The notes: generated by a model not told the origin, from the sequence alone. Shown: positions 8,465 through 15,071, numbered from the stretch's first letter. The stretch: 17,783 nucleotides of DNA from JANNWF01 sp052390415 (GCA_052390415.1 JBQTGY010000048.1:1-17783); one strand, 5' to 3'. Translations and numbers: made by a program.

Positions 8465-8529
8465 TAGGGTGCGTCTTGACGCACCAGCACTTGGCGTGAA
8501 CCGAAGCCGGTGCGTCAAGACGCACCCTA
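8465..8529. repeat. Paired-palindrome REP/MITE-like element
   Basis: A 21-nt arm (8465-8485) is perfectly complementary to a second arm (8509-8529) across a 23-nt spacer. Each arm is itself a palindrome: GGTGCGTC-TT-GACGCACC on the left and GGTGCGTC-AA-GACGCACC on the right. The element sits between the serS stop and the macroglobulin promoter, on a co-directional junction. It has no T-tract. Elements with this GGTGCGTC/GACGCACC core recur in many environmental bacterial genomes, as I recall; only one copy is seen in this window. Confidence 0.85.
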
Positions 8530-8534
8530 CCTCG

Positions 8535-9815
8535 CTACCCCAACTGCTGCAGCCCACCCAAATACGGCTGCAGCACCGCGGGAACACTGACCGAACCATC
8601 CGCCTGCTGATAGTTCTCCAACACTGCAATCAGGGCACGCCCCACCGCAACACCCGAGCCATTCAGGGTATGCAACGGCTCCGGCTTTCCAGTCTCCGGA
8701 TTCCGCCATCTGGCCTGCATCCGACGCGCCTGAAAGGACTCGCAGTTGGACACCGAACTGATCTCGCGATAGCTGTTCTGTCCAGGCAACCAAACTTCCA
8801 GGTCAAACGTCTTGCTGGCGGTGAAACCCATGTCGCCGCTGCACAACAGCAGCCGGCGATACGGCAGTTCAAGGCGTTCCAGAACGATCTCGGCATGTCG
8901 AGTCATCGCCTCATGCAGGGCGTCGCTCTCGGCGGGCCGGCAGATCGCCACCAGCTCCACTTTTTCGAATTGATGTTGACGAATCATGCCTCGGGTATCA
9001 CGCCCGTGGCTGCCCGCTTCGGCGCGAAAACACAAGGAATGCGCGGTGAATTTCAACGGCAGCCTGGCCTCATCAACGATGCTGTCGCGGACCAGATTGG
9101 TCAGCGGCACTTCGGCGGTGGGAATCAGATAACGCTTCTGCTCGCCGACTTCGGTGGCAAACAGATCTTCCTCGAACTTGGGCAGTTGCCCGGTGCCGAG
9201 CATGCTCTCCGCATTGACGATCAGCGGAACGTTGCATTCACGATAGCCGTGTTCGCGCGTGTGCAGATCAAGCATGAACTGCGCCAGCGCCCGATGCAGG
9301 GCAGCCACTTGGCCACTCAGAACGGTGAAGCGGCTGCCCGACAATTTGCTGCCAGCATCAAAGTCCAGGCCGCCCAGACGCGCGCCGAGTTCGACGTGAT
9401 CGAGCACCTCAAAATCAAACGTGCGAGGTACGCCCCAGCGACTGATCTCAAGGTTTTGTTCCTCGGAGGTGCCAAGCGGCACCACGCTTTGCGGCAAATT
9501 GGGAATGCGTTGGGCGATCTCTTCCAATTGCTCGCGAACCGATTGCAGCTGTACCTCCGAAGCTGCCAGTTCATCCGCGATCGCGACCACTTCAGCCATC
9601 AGCTGCAGCCCGTCCTCACCCTTGCTCTTGGCGATGCCGATGGCCTTGGAGCGCGTGTTGCGCAAGTTCTGCAACTCTTGTGTGCGTGCCTGAATCTGCT
9701 TGCGCTTGGACTCCAGCTCATTGAGCGCGTCGACATCCAGATCGAAGTTGCGACTCGCCTTCAACAGTTCAGCGGTATCGACCAATTGCGCACGCAACAA
9801 GGTGGGATCGAGCAT
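8535..9815 (-). CDS. serS: Seryl-tRNA synthetase
   Basis: Class II aminoacyl-tRNA synthetase that charges tRNA-Ser (and tRNA-Sec where present) with serine in the cytoplasm. The 426-residue protein begins MLDPTLLRAQ, has the long N-terminal antiparallel coiled coil (about 30-100) that binds the tRNA variable arm, then the class II core: GTGQLPKF (208-214), the serine-binding TAEVPLTN (233-240), motif 2 from FRAEAGSHG to QFEKVEL (263-288), and motif 3 GSGVAVGRALIAVLENYQ near the C-terminus. The ATG at 9815 has GGAG 6 nt upstream; a TTG 18 nt further upstream lies in the T-tract of a hairpin and is rejected. In Xanthomonas serS is close to crcB and rarA; here about 3.3 kb separates them. A terminator-like hairpin immediately precedes its ribosome binding site. 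Confidence 0.97.
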   Translation of the reverse strand: MLDPTLLRAQLVDTAELLKASRNFDLDVDALNELESKRKQIQARTQELQNLRNTRSKAIGIAKSKGEDGLQLMAEVVAIADELAASEVQLQSVREQLEEIAQRIPNLPQSVVPLGTSEEQNLEISRWGVPRTFDFEVLDHVELGARLGGLDFDAGSKLSGSRFTVLSGQVAALHRALAQFMLDLHTREHGYRECNVPLIVNAESMLGTGQLPKFEEDLFATEVGEQKRYLIPTAEVPLTNLVRDSIVDEARLPLKFTAHSLCFRAEAGSHGRDTRGMIRQHQFEKVELVAICRPAESDALHEAMTRHAEIVLERLELPYRRLLLCSGDMGFTASKTFDLEVWLPGQNSYREISSVSNCESFQARRMQARWRNPETGKPEPLHTLNGSGVAVGRALIAVLENYQQADGSVSVPAVLQPYLGGLQQLG

Positions 9816-9821
9816 CACAAG

Positions 9822-9859
9822 CTCCAAAAACAACGCGGCCCGGAATTATCCGGGCCGCG
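9822..9859 (-). terminator. Terminator-like hairpin abutting the serS ribosome binding site
   Basis: On the minus strand a perfect 10-bp GC-rich stem (9850-9859 with 9834-9843) and 6-nt loop ATAATT are followed by TTGTTTTT (9826-9833) and then at once by the serS Shine-Dalgarno GGAG (9822-9825). By form this is a Rho-independent terminator for transcripts coming from the right. There is no space for a promoter between it and serS, so it would act either as an attenuator in the serS leader or as a leaky end to upstream transcription. Confidence 0.7.
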
Positions 9860-10009
9860 GGTGGCGCTCGCAATGAAACTCGGAACAAGAGGCAGTTCTG
9901 CAAGCCATTCGTCGCGTGATCGGTGCTCGTTTGCACCTTCGTCGGCGTGATCGAGGGCTTGCTGCTCAAGTAGGAGGCCACGCGCCGGACGCTGCCAGCG
10001 GCGTGCGCA
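9860..10009. other. Gene-free stretch between serS leader and brnT relic
   Basis: No family is recognisable on either strand. A minus-strand frame of 20 codons (9846-9908) ends with a stop in the loop of the serS hairpin and contains two serine codons. It has no clear ribosome binding site and is only a speculative leader peptide. A serS promoter, if serS is not read from upstream, should lie in this stretch; I could not pick one with confidence. Confidence 0.4.
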
Positions 10010-10280
10010 ATGGCCAAGCCGTCCGTCTTTCATCTCAGCTGGGACGCGCCCCAAGCCGTGCGCAATCGGATCAAGCTCGGCATCGACTTCGAACTGACCA
10101 GCACCGTGTGGTGAGATCCCTTGGCGACGAGCCCGCACGATGAGGTTCAGCGCGCATGAAGAGCGGGTGCTGCTGGTTTCGGGCGGAAAACGTCAGCCTG
10201 CTGGTGGTCATCCACACCGTTGAGAAACTGGACGGCAACGCGGTTCGCATGCATCTCATTTCCGCGCGTCACGGTGGCTG
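10010..10280 (+). pseudogene. Degraded BrnT-family toxin gene
   Basis: Plus-strand sequence that can be read as a BrnT-type ribonuclease toxin only by jumping frames. From ATG 10010 it gives MAKPSVFHLSWDAPQAVRNR then IKLGIDFELTSTVW, matching the family opening (F.WD..KA..N..KHGIDFE). An in-frame TGA (10112-10114) interrupts it, after which the same frame continues DPLATSPHDEVQRA. A frame change is then needed for HEERVLLVSGGK (10155-10190), and a second for SLLVVIHTVEKLDGN and VRMHLISARHG (about 10195-10273), the family's end. The sequence stops where the convergent zinc-ribbon gene ends. The conserved KHG motif is KLG. No brnA antitoxin is seen. One stop plus two frameshifts make an active toxin very unlikely. 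Identification rests on motif memory, not a search. Confidence 0.7.
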
Positions 10281-10907
10281 CTACAGCCCCGACAGCGCGT
10301 CGCCGACAAACTCGAACACTGCGCCGATGGCTTCGCCAGCGCTGTCGAGCATGCCACCGCTTGCTTCGAGCAGCGGAGTCGGGTCTGCTTGCTCCAGCAG
10401 CATGCGGCTATCGCCAGTCGATTCAATCTCGACCAAGGACAGGCCAGAATCGGACGTGGCAGCGTCGCTGGATCGGCCCGCCGACATTTTGCCGGTGTGG
10501 CCGCGCCCATGCGTGAGATCGCCGAACTCAAGGGCGACATCGAGCGCACCTTCGAGCGCGTCTTCGGCACCGGATTCCTCCTGCGGCGGGTTCAAGGCCA
10601 GCAGCTGCTCAAGCTCACCCGCATCCAGCCAGACGCCACGACAACGCGCGCAGAGGTCGATCTCGACACCATGACTGCGCAGCGCGCGCATGCCTGAGCC
10701 ATCCACCGGACATGGCAACACCGCGAATGGCCGTGCCGGCGGCAGCGCCGCGACCGCTGCCGGGTGCAGGACGTGTCCGACCAGCGATGCAACCGTCGCT
10801 GGAAGCAACCAGAGCCCCTGACACTGCGGGCAGCTCTCGATCTGTCGACCACTGCTGACCCGCTGCGGTCGAAGTGCCTTGCCATGGTGTGGACACAGCC
10901 CGCTCAT
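10281..10907 (-). CDS. Protein with two TFIIB-type zinc ribbons
   Basis: A 208-residue cytoplasmic protein of unknown function. It contains two related zinc-ribbon modules of the zf-TFIIB type: residues 5-34 with CPHH and CPQCQGLWL, and residues 66-102 with CPVDG and CARCRGVWLDAGELEQL. The second carries the classic CxxCxGxWLDxGEL signature. In both modules the first knuckle has only one cysteine (Cys5, Cys66), with His or Asp at the partner position; CPxD variants occur in this family. The C-terminal half is low-complexity, acidic and Ser/Gly-rich, ending in an Ala/Gly/Phe-rich helix-like segment. The ATG at 10907 has GGGAGG 6 nt upstream, a strong ribosome binding site that rules against the longer open frame reaching 11087. 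It converges on the brnT relic. Such proteins may bind nucleic acid or partner proteins; nothing here says which. Confidence 0.75.
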   Translation of the reverse strand: MSGLCPHHGKALRPQRVSSGRQIESCPQCQGLWLLPATVASLVGHVLHPAAVAALPPARPFAVLPCPVDGSGMRALRSHGVEIDLCARCRGVWLDAGELEQLLALNPPQEESGAEDALEGALDVALEFGDLTHGRGHTGKMSAGRSSDAATSDSGLSLVEIESTGDSRMLLEQADPTPLLEASGGMLDSAGEAIGAVFEFVGDALSGL

Positions 10908-10913
10908 CGTTGG

Positions 10914-10919
10914 CCTCCC
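10914..10919 (-). promoter_or_regulatory. Shine-Dalgarno of the zinc-ribbon gene
   Basis: GGGAGG on the minus strand, 6 nt from the ATG at 10907. It decides the start against upstream candidates, which would add a 60-residue tail without family resemblance. The remaining sequence up to the protease gene stop at 11183 has no gene that I can support and probably holds the promoter. Confidence 0.7.
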
Positions 10920-11182
10920 GGCCTGCCTGCAGACCCATTCGTGGAATGCGTGGTTCGCCATCATGCGGCCTTCGACGCGGTTGACGGTGGCAACGTGACG
11001 GCGTCTGCAAGCGTTGTGCGCCGGGCATGCAGCAAATAAACCTGCAAGGACGAATAGCGCTGACTCAAGGTCAGATCTCTGCGGCACCGGGTTTCCGTTG
11101 GTTCCGCCAGCACGGACTTTTCCGCTTTCAGCGCTCCACTTGCGTTGCCTCGACGGTAAGGCTCGCGAGGGTCATTGGATGC

Positions 11183-12955
11183 CTATTGCATCACTTTGAG
11201 CATTACCGCCATGCCATTGTTCAGCACGTGCAACGCAATTGCCGGGCCGAGCGCGCGGTATTTCTTCACCAGCCATCCGGCGACCAAACCCATCGCCAGA
11301 TAAAAAGGGAAGCGCGGCAAGTCGTCGTGAATGGAGGCAAACAACGTTGCTTGAATCAGGTTTGCCCAGCCGAAGCTGATGTGCTGGGTCAGGCCGCCAA
11401 GCAGCAATCCGCGAAACACGAGCTCCTCGAAAATCGGGACCAATAGCGCCATCGTCAGCAGCGTTATCGCAACGCCATAGCTGTCGATGCCGCCGGTGGC
11501 CATCGCTTTGATCATTTTCGTTTGCACGGTTGGATTGCCGCCGCTGTCGGCGTTCAAGGCAGCGAGCGCGAGGCCGATGAGGAACAGGCCGCACCACGCT
11601 AGCGGCACTCGCCAACTGCCGCGCAACGCGATCCGATCACCGAGCAAATGGCGCTGCCCCAGCGAGCGCATCGCTGGAATCAGGCATAGCAAGGCGATGG
11701 CCGTTCCCCAGGTCATCACGCGGAACAGTCGGCTGCCGTCAGGCACGCTCTCGCCATCGAGTAGCGCCGCTAGCGAGAACGGTTCAAGGGCGGCAGCCAC
11801 CAGCAGCGGCACGCAAAGCATGACTGACATCGCGAACCAGGCTTGCCGCAAGCCGATGGAGTCGAACAGTGGCGTGGTGGGCTTTCCGTGGGCGCGACGT
11901 GCCAATCCGCGGTAGTGCGCCGGCATCAATACGATGCCTGGCAGCAGCGATAGCACGGCCAGGATCAACAGGGTGACACCGGCACCGATCAACATCGGAG
12001 GCGATGCCAGACTTGCCGGGGTGGTCGACAGCATGATCGCGAACCGCTGCAAGTTGGCGAGCAGGTTCTCGGCATCCGTCATGTCGATCTGCGCGACTGC
12101 GGTATTCGTATCGCCGGCGGCACGTGCCAAATCGAACCTGATCTCTTTCAGTTCATCGGTTTCGTCCGTCTCGCCCTCGAGCACTTTGCTGGCTGCATCC
12201 ATGTCGCCTGCCCGCAAATGGGCCTTGGCCGCGATTGAAGCGTCCACGCTGGCTGCATCGCCGACATGCCGCAGGAGTTCCACCTTCGCCGCCTGCGTGT
12301 CGGGCAACCGCAAGGCCACTGCTACCCTTACGCCCGCCTGCCAAGCGTCAGTCGCGGGTGGCGTGCCCTGCAGCAGCGCCGCCGCCTCGGCGAACTGCTG
12401 CTTCGAAATCAGATGCTCGACCGCGGCTGCGACGCGCGAAGATTCGCCGAGCCGGGCGGCATGCAACGCCAATTCACCGGCGCGTCCTTCCAGACCCTCA
12501 AACTCGTGGAGTTCGGATGCCTTGGTGAATAGCTGTCGCCGCAACGGCTCTGGCCACGCGTCCGCTTCGGCAAGCAGGCTATCGGCCGTGCTTATGGCGT
12601 CTGCGCCCCACTTTGGCTGAAGGGCAAACAGCTGCACCTGCGGTTCCTTGGGCCAGTCCGCATCAAGCGCCTTGATGCAGGCCTCGAAATCATCGGGCGC
12701 GGATTCGATCCACTCGCCATATTCGTCGGTGAATTTCTGGATGAAGGCGCAGCGCGCCACCACCAGTGCAGCGTCTGTCGGCGACGTCTGAATGCTTGCG
12801 TCAAAGTCGGCAAGCACCGCCCGGTAGGCCTCGGTCTTGCGCGCGCGAACGTGATCGAATCCAGCCGCCGTCAGCGCGGCATCCTCGGCCCACGCCGTGC
12901 CGAACGCCAACATCGCAAACAACGAAAGCGCACGCAGCCCAAAACGCATCTGCAT
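11183..12955 (-). CDS. CPBP-family intramembrane protease with N-terminal repeat-like domain
   Basis: Predicted inner-membrane metalloprotease of the CPBP (CAAX/Abi) family, 590 residues. A signal peptide (MQMRFGLRALSLFAMLAFG, cleavage after AWA) is followed by about 290 residues of Ala/Leu-rich paired-helix sequence that looks TPR-like and should lie outside the cytoplasm. The membrane part has about eight hydrophobic segments. Catalytic motifs are FEELVFRG (Glu510, Glu511, Arg515), FASIH (His543) and HVLNN (His576, Asn580), all as expected for an active family member. The start at 12955 has AGAGG 7 nt upstream; two further ATGs are within 6 nt on either side. The family includes prenyl-protein proteases and bacteriocin-immunity proteins, so the substrate cannot be inferred. 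It lies between crcB and serS, breaking the usual order. Confidence 0.85.
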   Translation of the reverse strand: MQMRFGLRALSLFAMLAFGTAWAEDAALTAAGFDHVRARKTEAYRAVLADFDASIQTSPTDAALVVARCAFIQKFTDEYGEWIESAPDDFEACIKALDADWPKEPQVQLFALQPKWGADAISTADSLLAEADAWPEPLRRQLFTKASELHEFEGLEGRAGELALHAARLGESSRVAAAVEHLISKQQFAEAAALLQGTPPATDAWQAGVRVAVALRLPDTQAAKVELLRHVGDAASVDASIAAKAHLRAGDMDAASKVLEGETDETDELKEIRFDLARAAGDTNTAVAQIDMTDAENLLANLQRFAIMLSTTPASLASPPMLIGAGVTLLILAVLSLLPGIVLMPAHYRGLARRAHGKPTTPLFDSIGLRQAWFAMSVMLCVPLLVAAALEPFSLAALLDGESVPDGSRLFRVMTWGTAIALLCLIPAMRSLGQRHLLGDRIALRGSWRVPLAWCGLFLIGLALAALNADSGGNPTVQTKMIKAMATGGIDSYGVAITLLTMALLVPIFEELVFRGLLLGGLTQHISFGWANLIQATLFASIHDDLPRFPFYLAMGLVAGWLVKKYRALGPAIALHVLNNGMAVMLKVMQ

Positions 12956-12962
12956 GCGCATG

Positions 12963-13010
12963 CCTCTGAGTTCGACCAAGGTGGATTTTAATTGATTGGC
13001 TGATACTCAA
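12963..13010 (-). promoter_or_regulatory. Possible promoter and ribosome binding site of the CPBP protease gene
   Basis: On the minus strand TAAAAT (12985-12990) and TTGAGT (13005-13010) resemble -10 and -35 boxes, but the 14-nt spacing is too short for a strong sigma-70 promoter. AGAGG (12963-12967) is 7 nt from the ATG at 12955. No terminator is evident between the crcB stop (13086) and this site, so readthrough from rarA-crcB is also possible. Confidence 0.35.
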
Positions 13011-13085
13011 TGTGCTGAACGAACAAACTCGAGGCAAATCCGCGCCGGAAGCTTGAGCCCAGCCCACTTTTCCCTGCCTATCGAT

Positions 13086-13487
13086 TCACCGACCGCCCCG
13101 CAAGCGTTCGGCACATTCGGCCCCGAGCCAGACCAGAAGCACTCCGAACACCAAGGTCGCGGCGAGGTAGGTGATCGCTGGTCCGGTTCTCTGACTGCGT
13201 ACAAACAGGAGCATCTCCAGCATCAGCGCGGAATAGGTGGTGAGGCCGCCGAGAAAGCCGACGATCAGGAAGGCTCGCCAGAGGACGGCTGCACCGTCTC
13301 GGCCGTGTAGCCACACAGCGATAAAGCCGACCGCAAACGCACCGATCAGATTGGCGGCCAACGTTCCCCAGGGAAGTCCGTTTCCCAATTGTTTCAGCAG
13401 CGCACCGCCAAGCCAGAAGCGCAGCGCAGCACCGAGTGCGCCACCGGCCATCACCACGCTCAGCTGCTGCCACCACGGCGCGCTCAA
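13086..13487 (-). CDS. crcB: Fluoride ion channel CrcB/Fluc
   Basis: Small inner-membrane channel (133 residues, four hydrophobic segments) that exports fluoride as a dual-topology dimer. Family motifs are AGGALGAALRF with Arg23, WGTLAANLIGAFAVG with Asn46, and GFLGGLTTYSALMLE (77-91), which holds the central sodium site and the pore. Known Fluc proteins have TTFSTF here, whose two phenylalanines line the fluoride path; this protein has Tyr85 and Leu88 instead. The likely start is TTG at 13487, overlapping the rarA stop as TTGA, with AGG about 7 nt upstream; GTG or ATG codons 11 to 13 residues later are alternatives that would shorten the first helix. The overlap implies co-transcription and translational coupling with rarA. 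No fluoride riboswitch is seen. Confidence 0.92.
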   Translation of the reverse strand: MSAPWWQQLSVVMAGGALGAALRFWLGGALLKQLGNGLPWGTLAANLIGAFAVGFIAVWLHGRDGAAVLWRAFLIVGFLGGLTTYSALMLEMLLFVRSQRTGPAITYLAATLVFGVLLVWLGAECAERLRGGR

Positions 13488-14848
13488 GGTTTGGCCTGAG
13501 GCTTGCCGCGCGCAGATGTGATCGCAGTGGCGCGTGCACTGCGTACGGCGTCAAGTTTTTCGCCGAGCTTGATCTCCAGCCCTCGGTTCACTGGCTGGTA
13601 ATAGATCCGCTCGCCCAATGCATCGGGAAATCCGGTCTGACCGAGGGCGATGCCATCCTCGGCATCGTGGTCGTACTGGTAGCCATCGCCGTAGCCGAGT
13701 TGTTTCATCAGACGGGTGGGTGCATTGCGCAGGTGCAGGGGAACGTCAGTGGTGCCAGACGCGCGCACCTCGGCCTGTGCGGCTTTGTAGGCGACGTAGG
13801 CAGCGTTCGACTTCGCGGTGCTGGCGAGGTAAATCACCACCTGCGCCAGCGCCAACTCGCCTTCGGGGCTGCCCAGACGATCAAAGGCATCCCAGGCGTC
13901 GGTGGCCATTTGCAAGGCGCGCGGATCGGCGAGGCCTATGTCTTCGACCGCCATCCGGGTCAGGCGGCGGGCCAGATAGATCGGATCGCAGCCGCCATCG
14001 AGCATGCGGCAGAACCAGTAGAGCGCGGCATCGGGATTGCTGCTGCGCACACACTTGTGCAAGGCCGAAATCTGGTCGTAAAACTGCTCGCCGCCCTTGT
14101 CAAAGCGGCGAGTGCGATCGGCCAATACCTGCTGCAAGGTGTTCGCCGTCACGATGCCGGCTTCGCCGTGCGCAAGTTCGGCGGCAATTTCCAGCAGGGT
14201 AAGCGCGCGGCGCACATCGCCATCGGCGGCTTGCGCGATCAGCTGCAGCGAATCTTGGTCGACTTGCACCTTCAGGTCTGCGATGCCTCGCTCGTGATCG
14301 GCCAGTGCAGTCTTCAACGCAGCAGTGATGTCCTCGACCGCCACCGCTTCCAGCACGTGCACGCGGCAGCGTGACAACAGCGCAGAGTTCAGTTCGAAAC
14401 TGGGGTTCTCGGTGGTCGCGCCGACAAAGATGATGCTGCCGCGTTCAATGAAAGGCAGAAACGCGTCCTGCTGAGTCTTGTTGAATCGATGTACTTCGTC
14501 GACGAACAGCACGGTCTGCGTGCCAGCAGAGAAGCGTCGTTCGGCGTCAGCGAGCAACTCGCGAATGTCGGCCAGGCCCGACATCACCGCAGACAGCGCG
14601 CGAAACTCGGCCTTGGCGTAGTGCGCGAGCAGCAAGGCCAGCGTGGTCTTGCCGCACCCCGGTGGCCCCCACAGAACCCGCGGGTGGATAGGGCCGGAGT
14701 CGACCGCTCGCCGTAATGCCGAATCGCTTGCCAACAGCCGATGCTGGCCCACCATCTCCTGCAAACGACGCGGCCGCATGCGTTCGGCCAGCGGCTTCAG
14801 CGCTTGCGGAGCTTCGAATAACGGGGCGGTGCGGGAAGGTTTGGCCAC
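13484..14848 (-). CDS. rarA: Replication-associated recombination protein RarA/MgsA (AAA+ ATPase)
   Basis: Cytoplasmic AAA+ ATPase related to clamp-loader subunits and eukaryotic WRNIP1/Mgs1; it acts at stalled replication forks and gaps together with SSB. The 454-residue protein has the N-terminal PLAERMRPRRLQEMVGQ segment, Walker A GPPGCGKTT (61-69), Walker B VLFVDEVHRF (113-122), the sensor-1 VGATTENPSFELN, an SRC arginine-finger region, and the MgsA C-terminal tetramerisation domain ending in the GYGDGYQYDHD region. The open frame begins with GTG at 14848 (GTGGCCAAACC); no strong ribosome binding site is present and no better in-frame codon lies upstream. crcB overlaps its stop by 2 nt. 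lolA, its usual upstream neighbour in gammaproteobacteria, is not next to it here. Confidence 0.95.
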   Translation of the reverse strand: MAKPSRTAPLFEAPQALKPLAERMRPRRLQEMVGQHRLLASDSALRRAVDSGPIHPRVLWGPPGCGKTTLALLLAHYAKAEFRALSAVMSGLADIRELLADAERRFSAGTQTVLFVDEVHRFNKTQQDAFLPFIERGSIIFVGATTENPSFELNSALLSRCRVHVLEAVAVEDITAALKTALADHERGIADLKVQVDQDSLQLIAQAADGDVRRALTLLEIAAELAHGEAGIVTANTLQQVLADRTRRFDKGGEQFYDQISALHKCVRSSNPDAALYWFCRMLDGGCDPIYLARRLTRMAVEDIGLADPRALQMATDAWDAFDRLGSPEGELALAQVVIYLASTAKSNAAYVAYKAAQAEVRASGTTDVPLHLRNAPTRLMKQLGYGDGYQYDHDAEDGIALGQTGFPDALGERIYYQPVNRGLEIKLGEKLDAVRSARATAITSARGKPQAKP

Positions 14849-14918
14849 GGCGGCATTCTAACCGCCGACCCAGAGGGTGCCAGCTGATATGTGTTCATCC
14901 TGGAGCTGAGAAGCGAAG

Positions 14919-14945
14919 CAGCGCCGCAGGAGCAGCGCGCCCTCC
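14919..14945 (-). repeat. GC-rich hairpin repeat, copy 3
   Basis: Minus-strand GGAGGGCGCGCTGCTCCTGC leads into GGCGCTG, the same GGAGGG-stem-TCCT-stem layout as the other copies, with an imperfect stem. It is inverted relative to the two copies that follow, giving a BIME-like cluster upstream of rarA. Confidence 0.5.
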
Positions 14946-14988
14946 AGAGCAGGTGCCTCACACCGGATTCCGCGGCTCTGCTTTGTCG

Positions 14989-15014
14989 GTAGGCCGCGCT
15001 CCCGCGCGGCCGCT
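14989..15014 (+). repeat. GC-rich hairpin repeat, copy 4
   Basis: GGCCGCGC (14992-14999), loop TCCC, GCGCGGCC (15004-15011): a perfect 8-bp stem with the same arm sequence as the copy at 321-340. It stands in the gene-free stretch between rarA and the PhzF-family gene (14849-15102). Confidence 0.7.
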
Positions 15015-15030
15015 GATGCCTTGTTTTGTT

Positions 15031-15062
15031 GGAGGGTCGCGCTCCTGCGTGGCCGCTCTTGC
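15031..15062 (+). repeat. GC-rich hairpin repeat, copy 5
   Basis: The 32-nt unit from GGAGGG to CTCTTGC differs at three positions (all C to T) from the minus strand of 313-344. Its stem is imperfect as DNA but holds with G-U pairs as RNA, suggesting that structure matters or that the copy is simply ageing. Confidence 0.7.
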
Positions 15063-15071
15063 GTGCTCACC

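Noticed and set aside
8356..8490. 45-residue N-terminal extension of the macroglobulin protein
   Set aside because: It would bury the lipoprotein signal peptide inside the protein and would start within the palindromic repeat; the ATG at 8355 has a good Shine-Dalgarno sequence.
9815..10138. 107-codon minus-strand open frame opposite the brnT relic
   Set aside because: It reads through the terminator-like hairpin and has no recognisable family; the plus-strand BrnT phrases explain part of the stretch better.
10908..11087. 60-residue N-terminal extension of the zinc-ribbon protein
   Set aside because: The ATG at 10907 has GGGAGG at ideal spacing and the extension has no family resemblance.
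13436..14374. Plus-strand open frame opposite rarA
   Set aside because: Antisense shadow of rarA; no domain and no ribosome binding site.
13480..14900. Fluoride riboswitch for crcB
   Set aside because: crcB overlaps rarA with no leader, and nothing upstream of rarA shows the expected pseudoknot motif that I could recognise.
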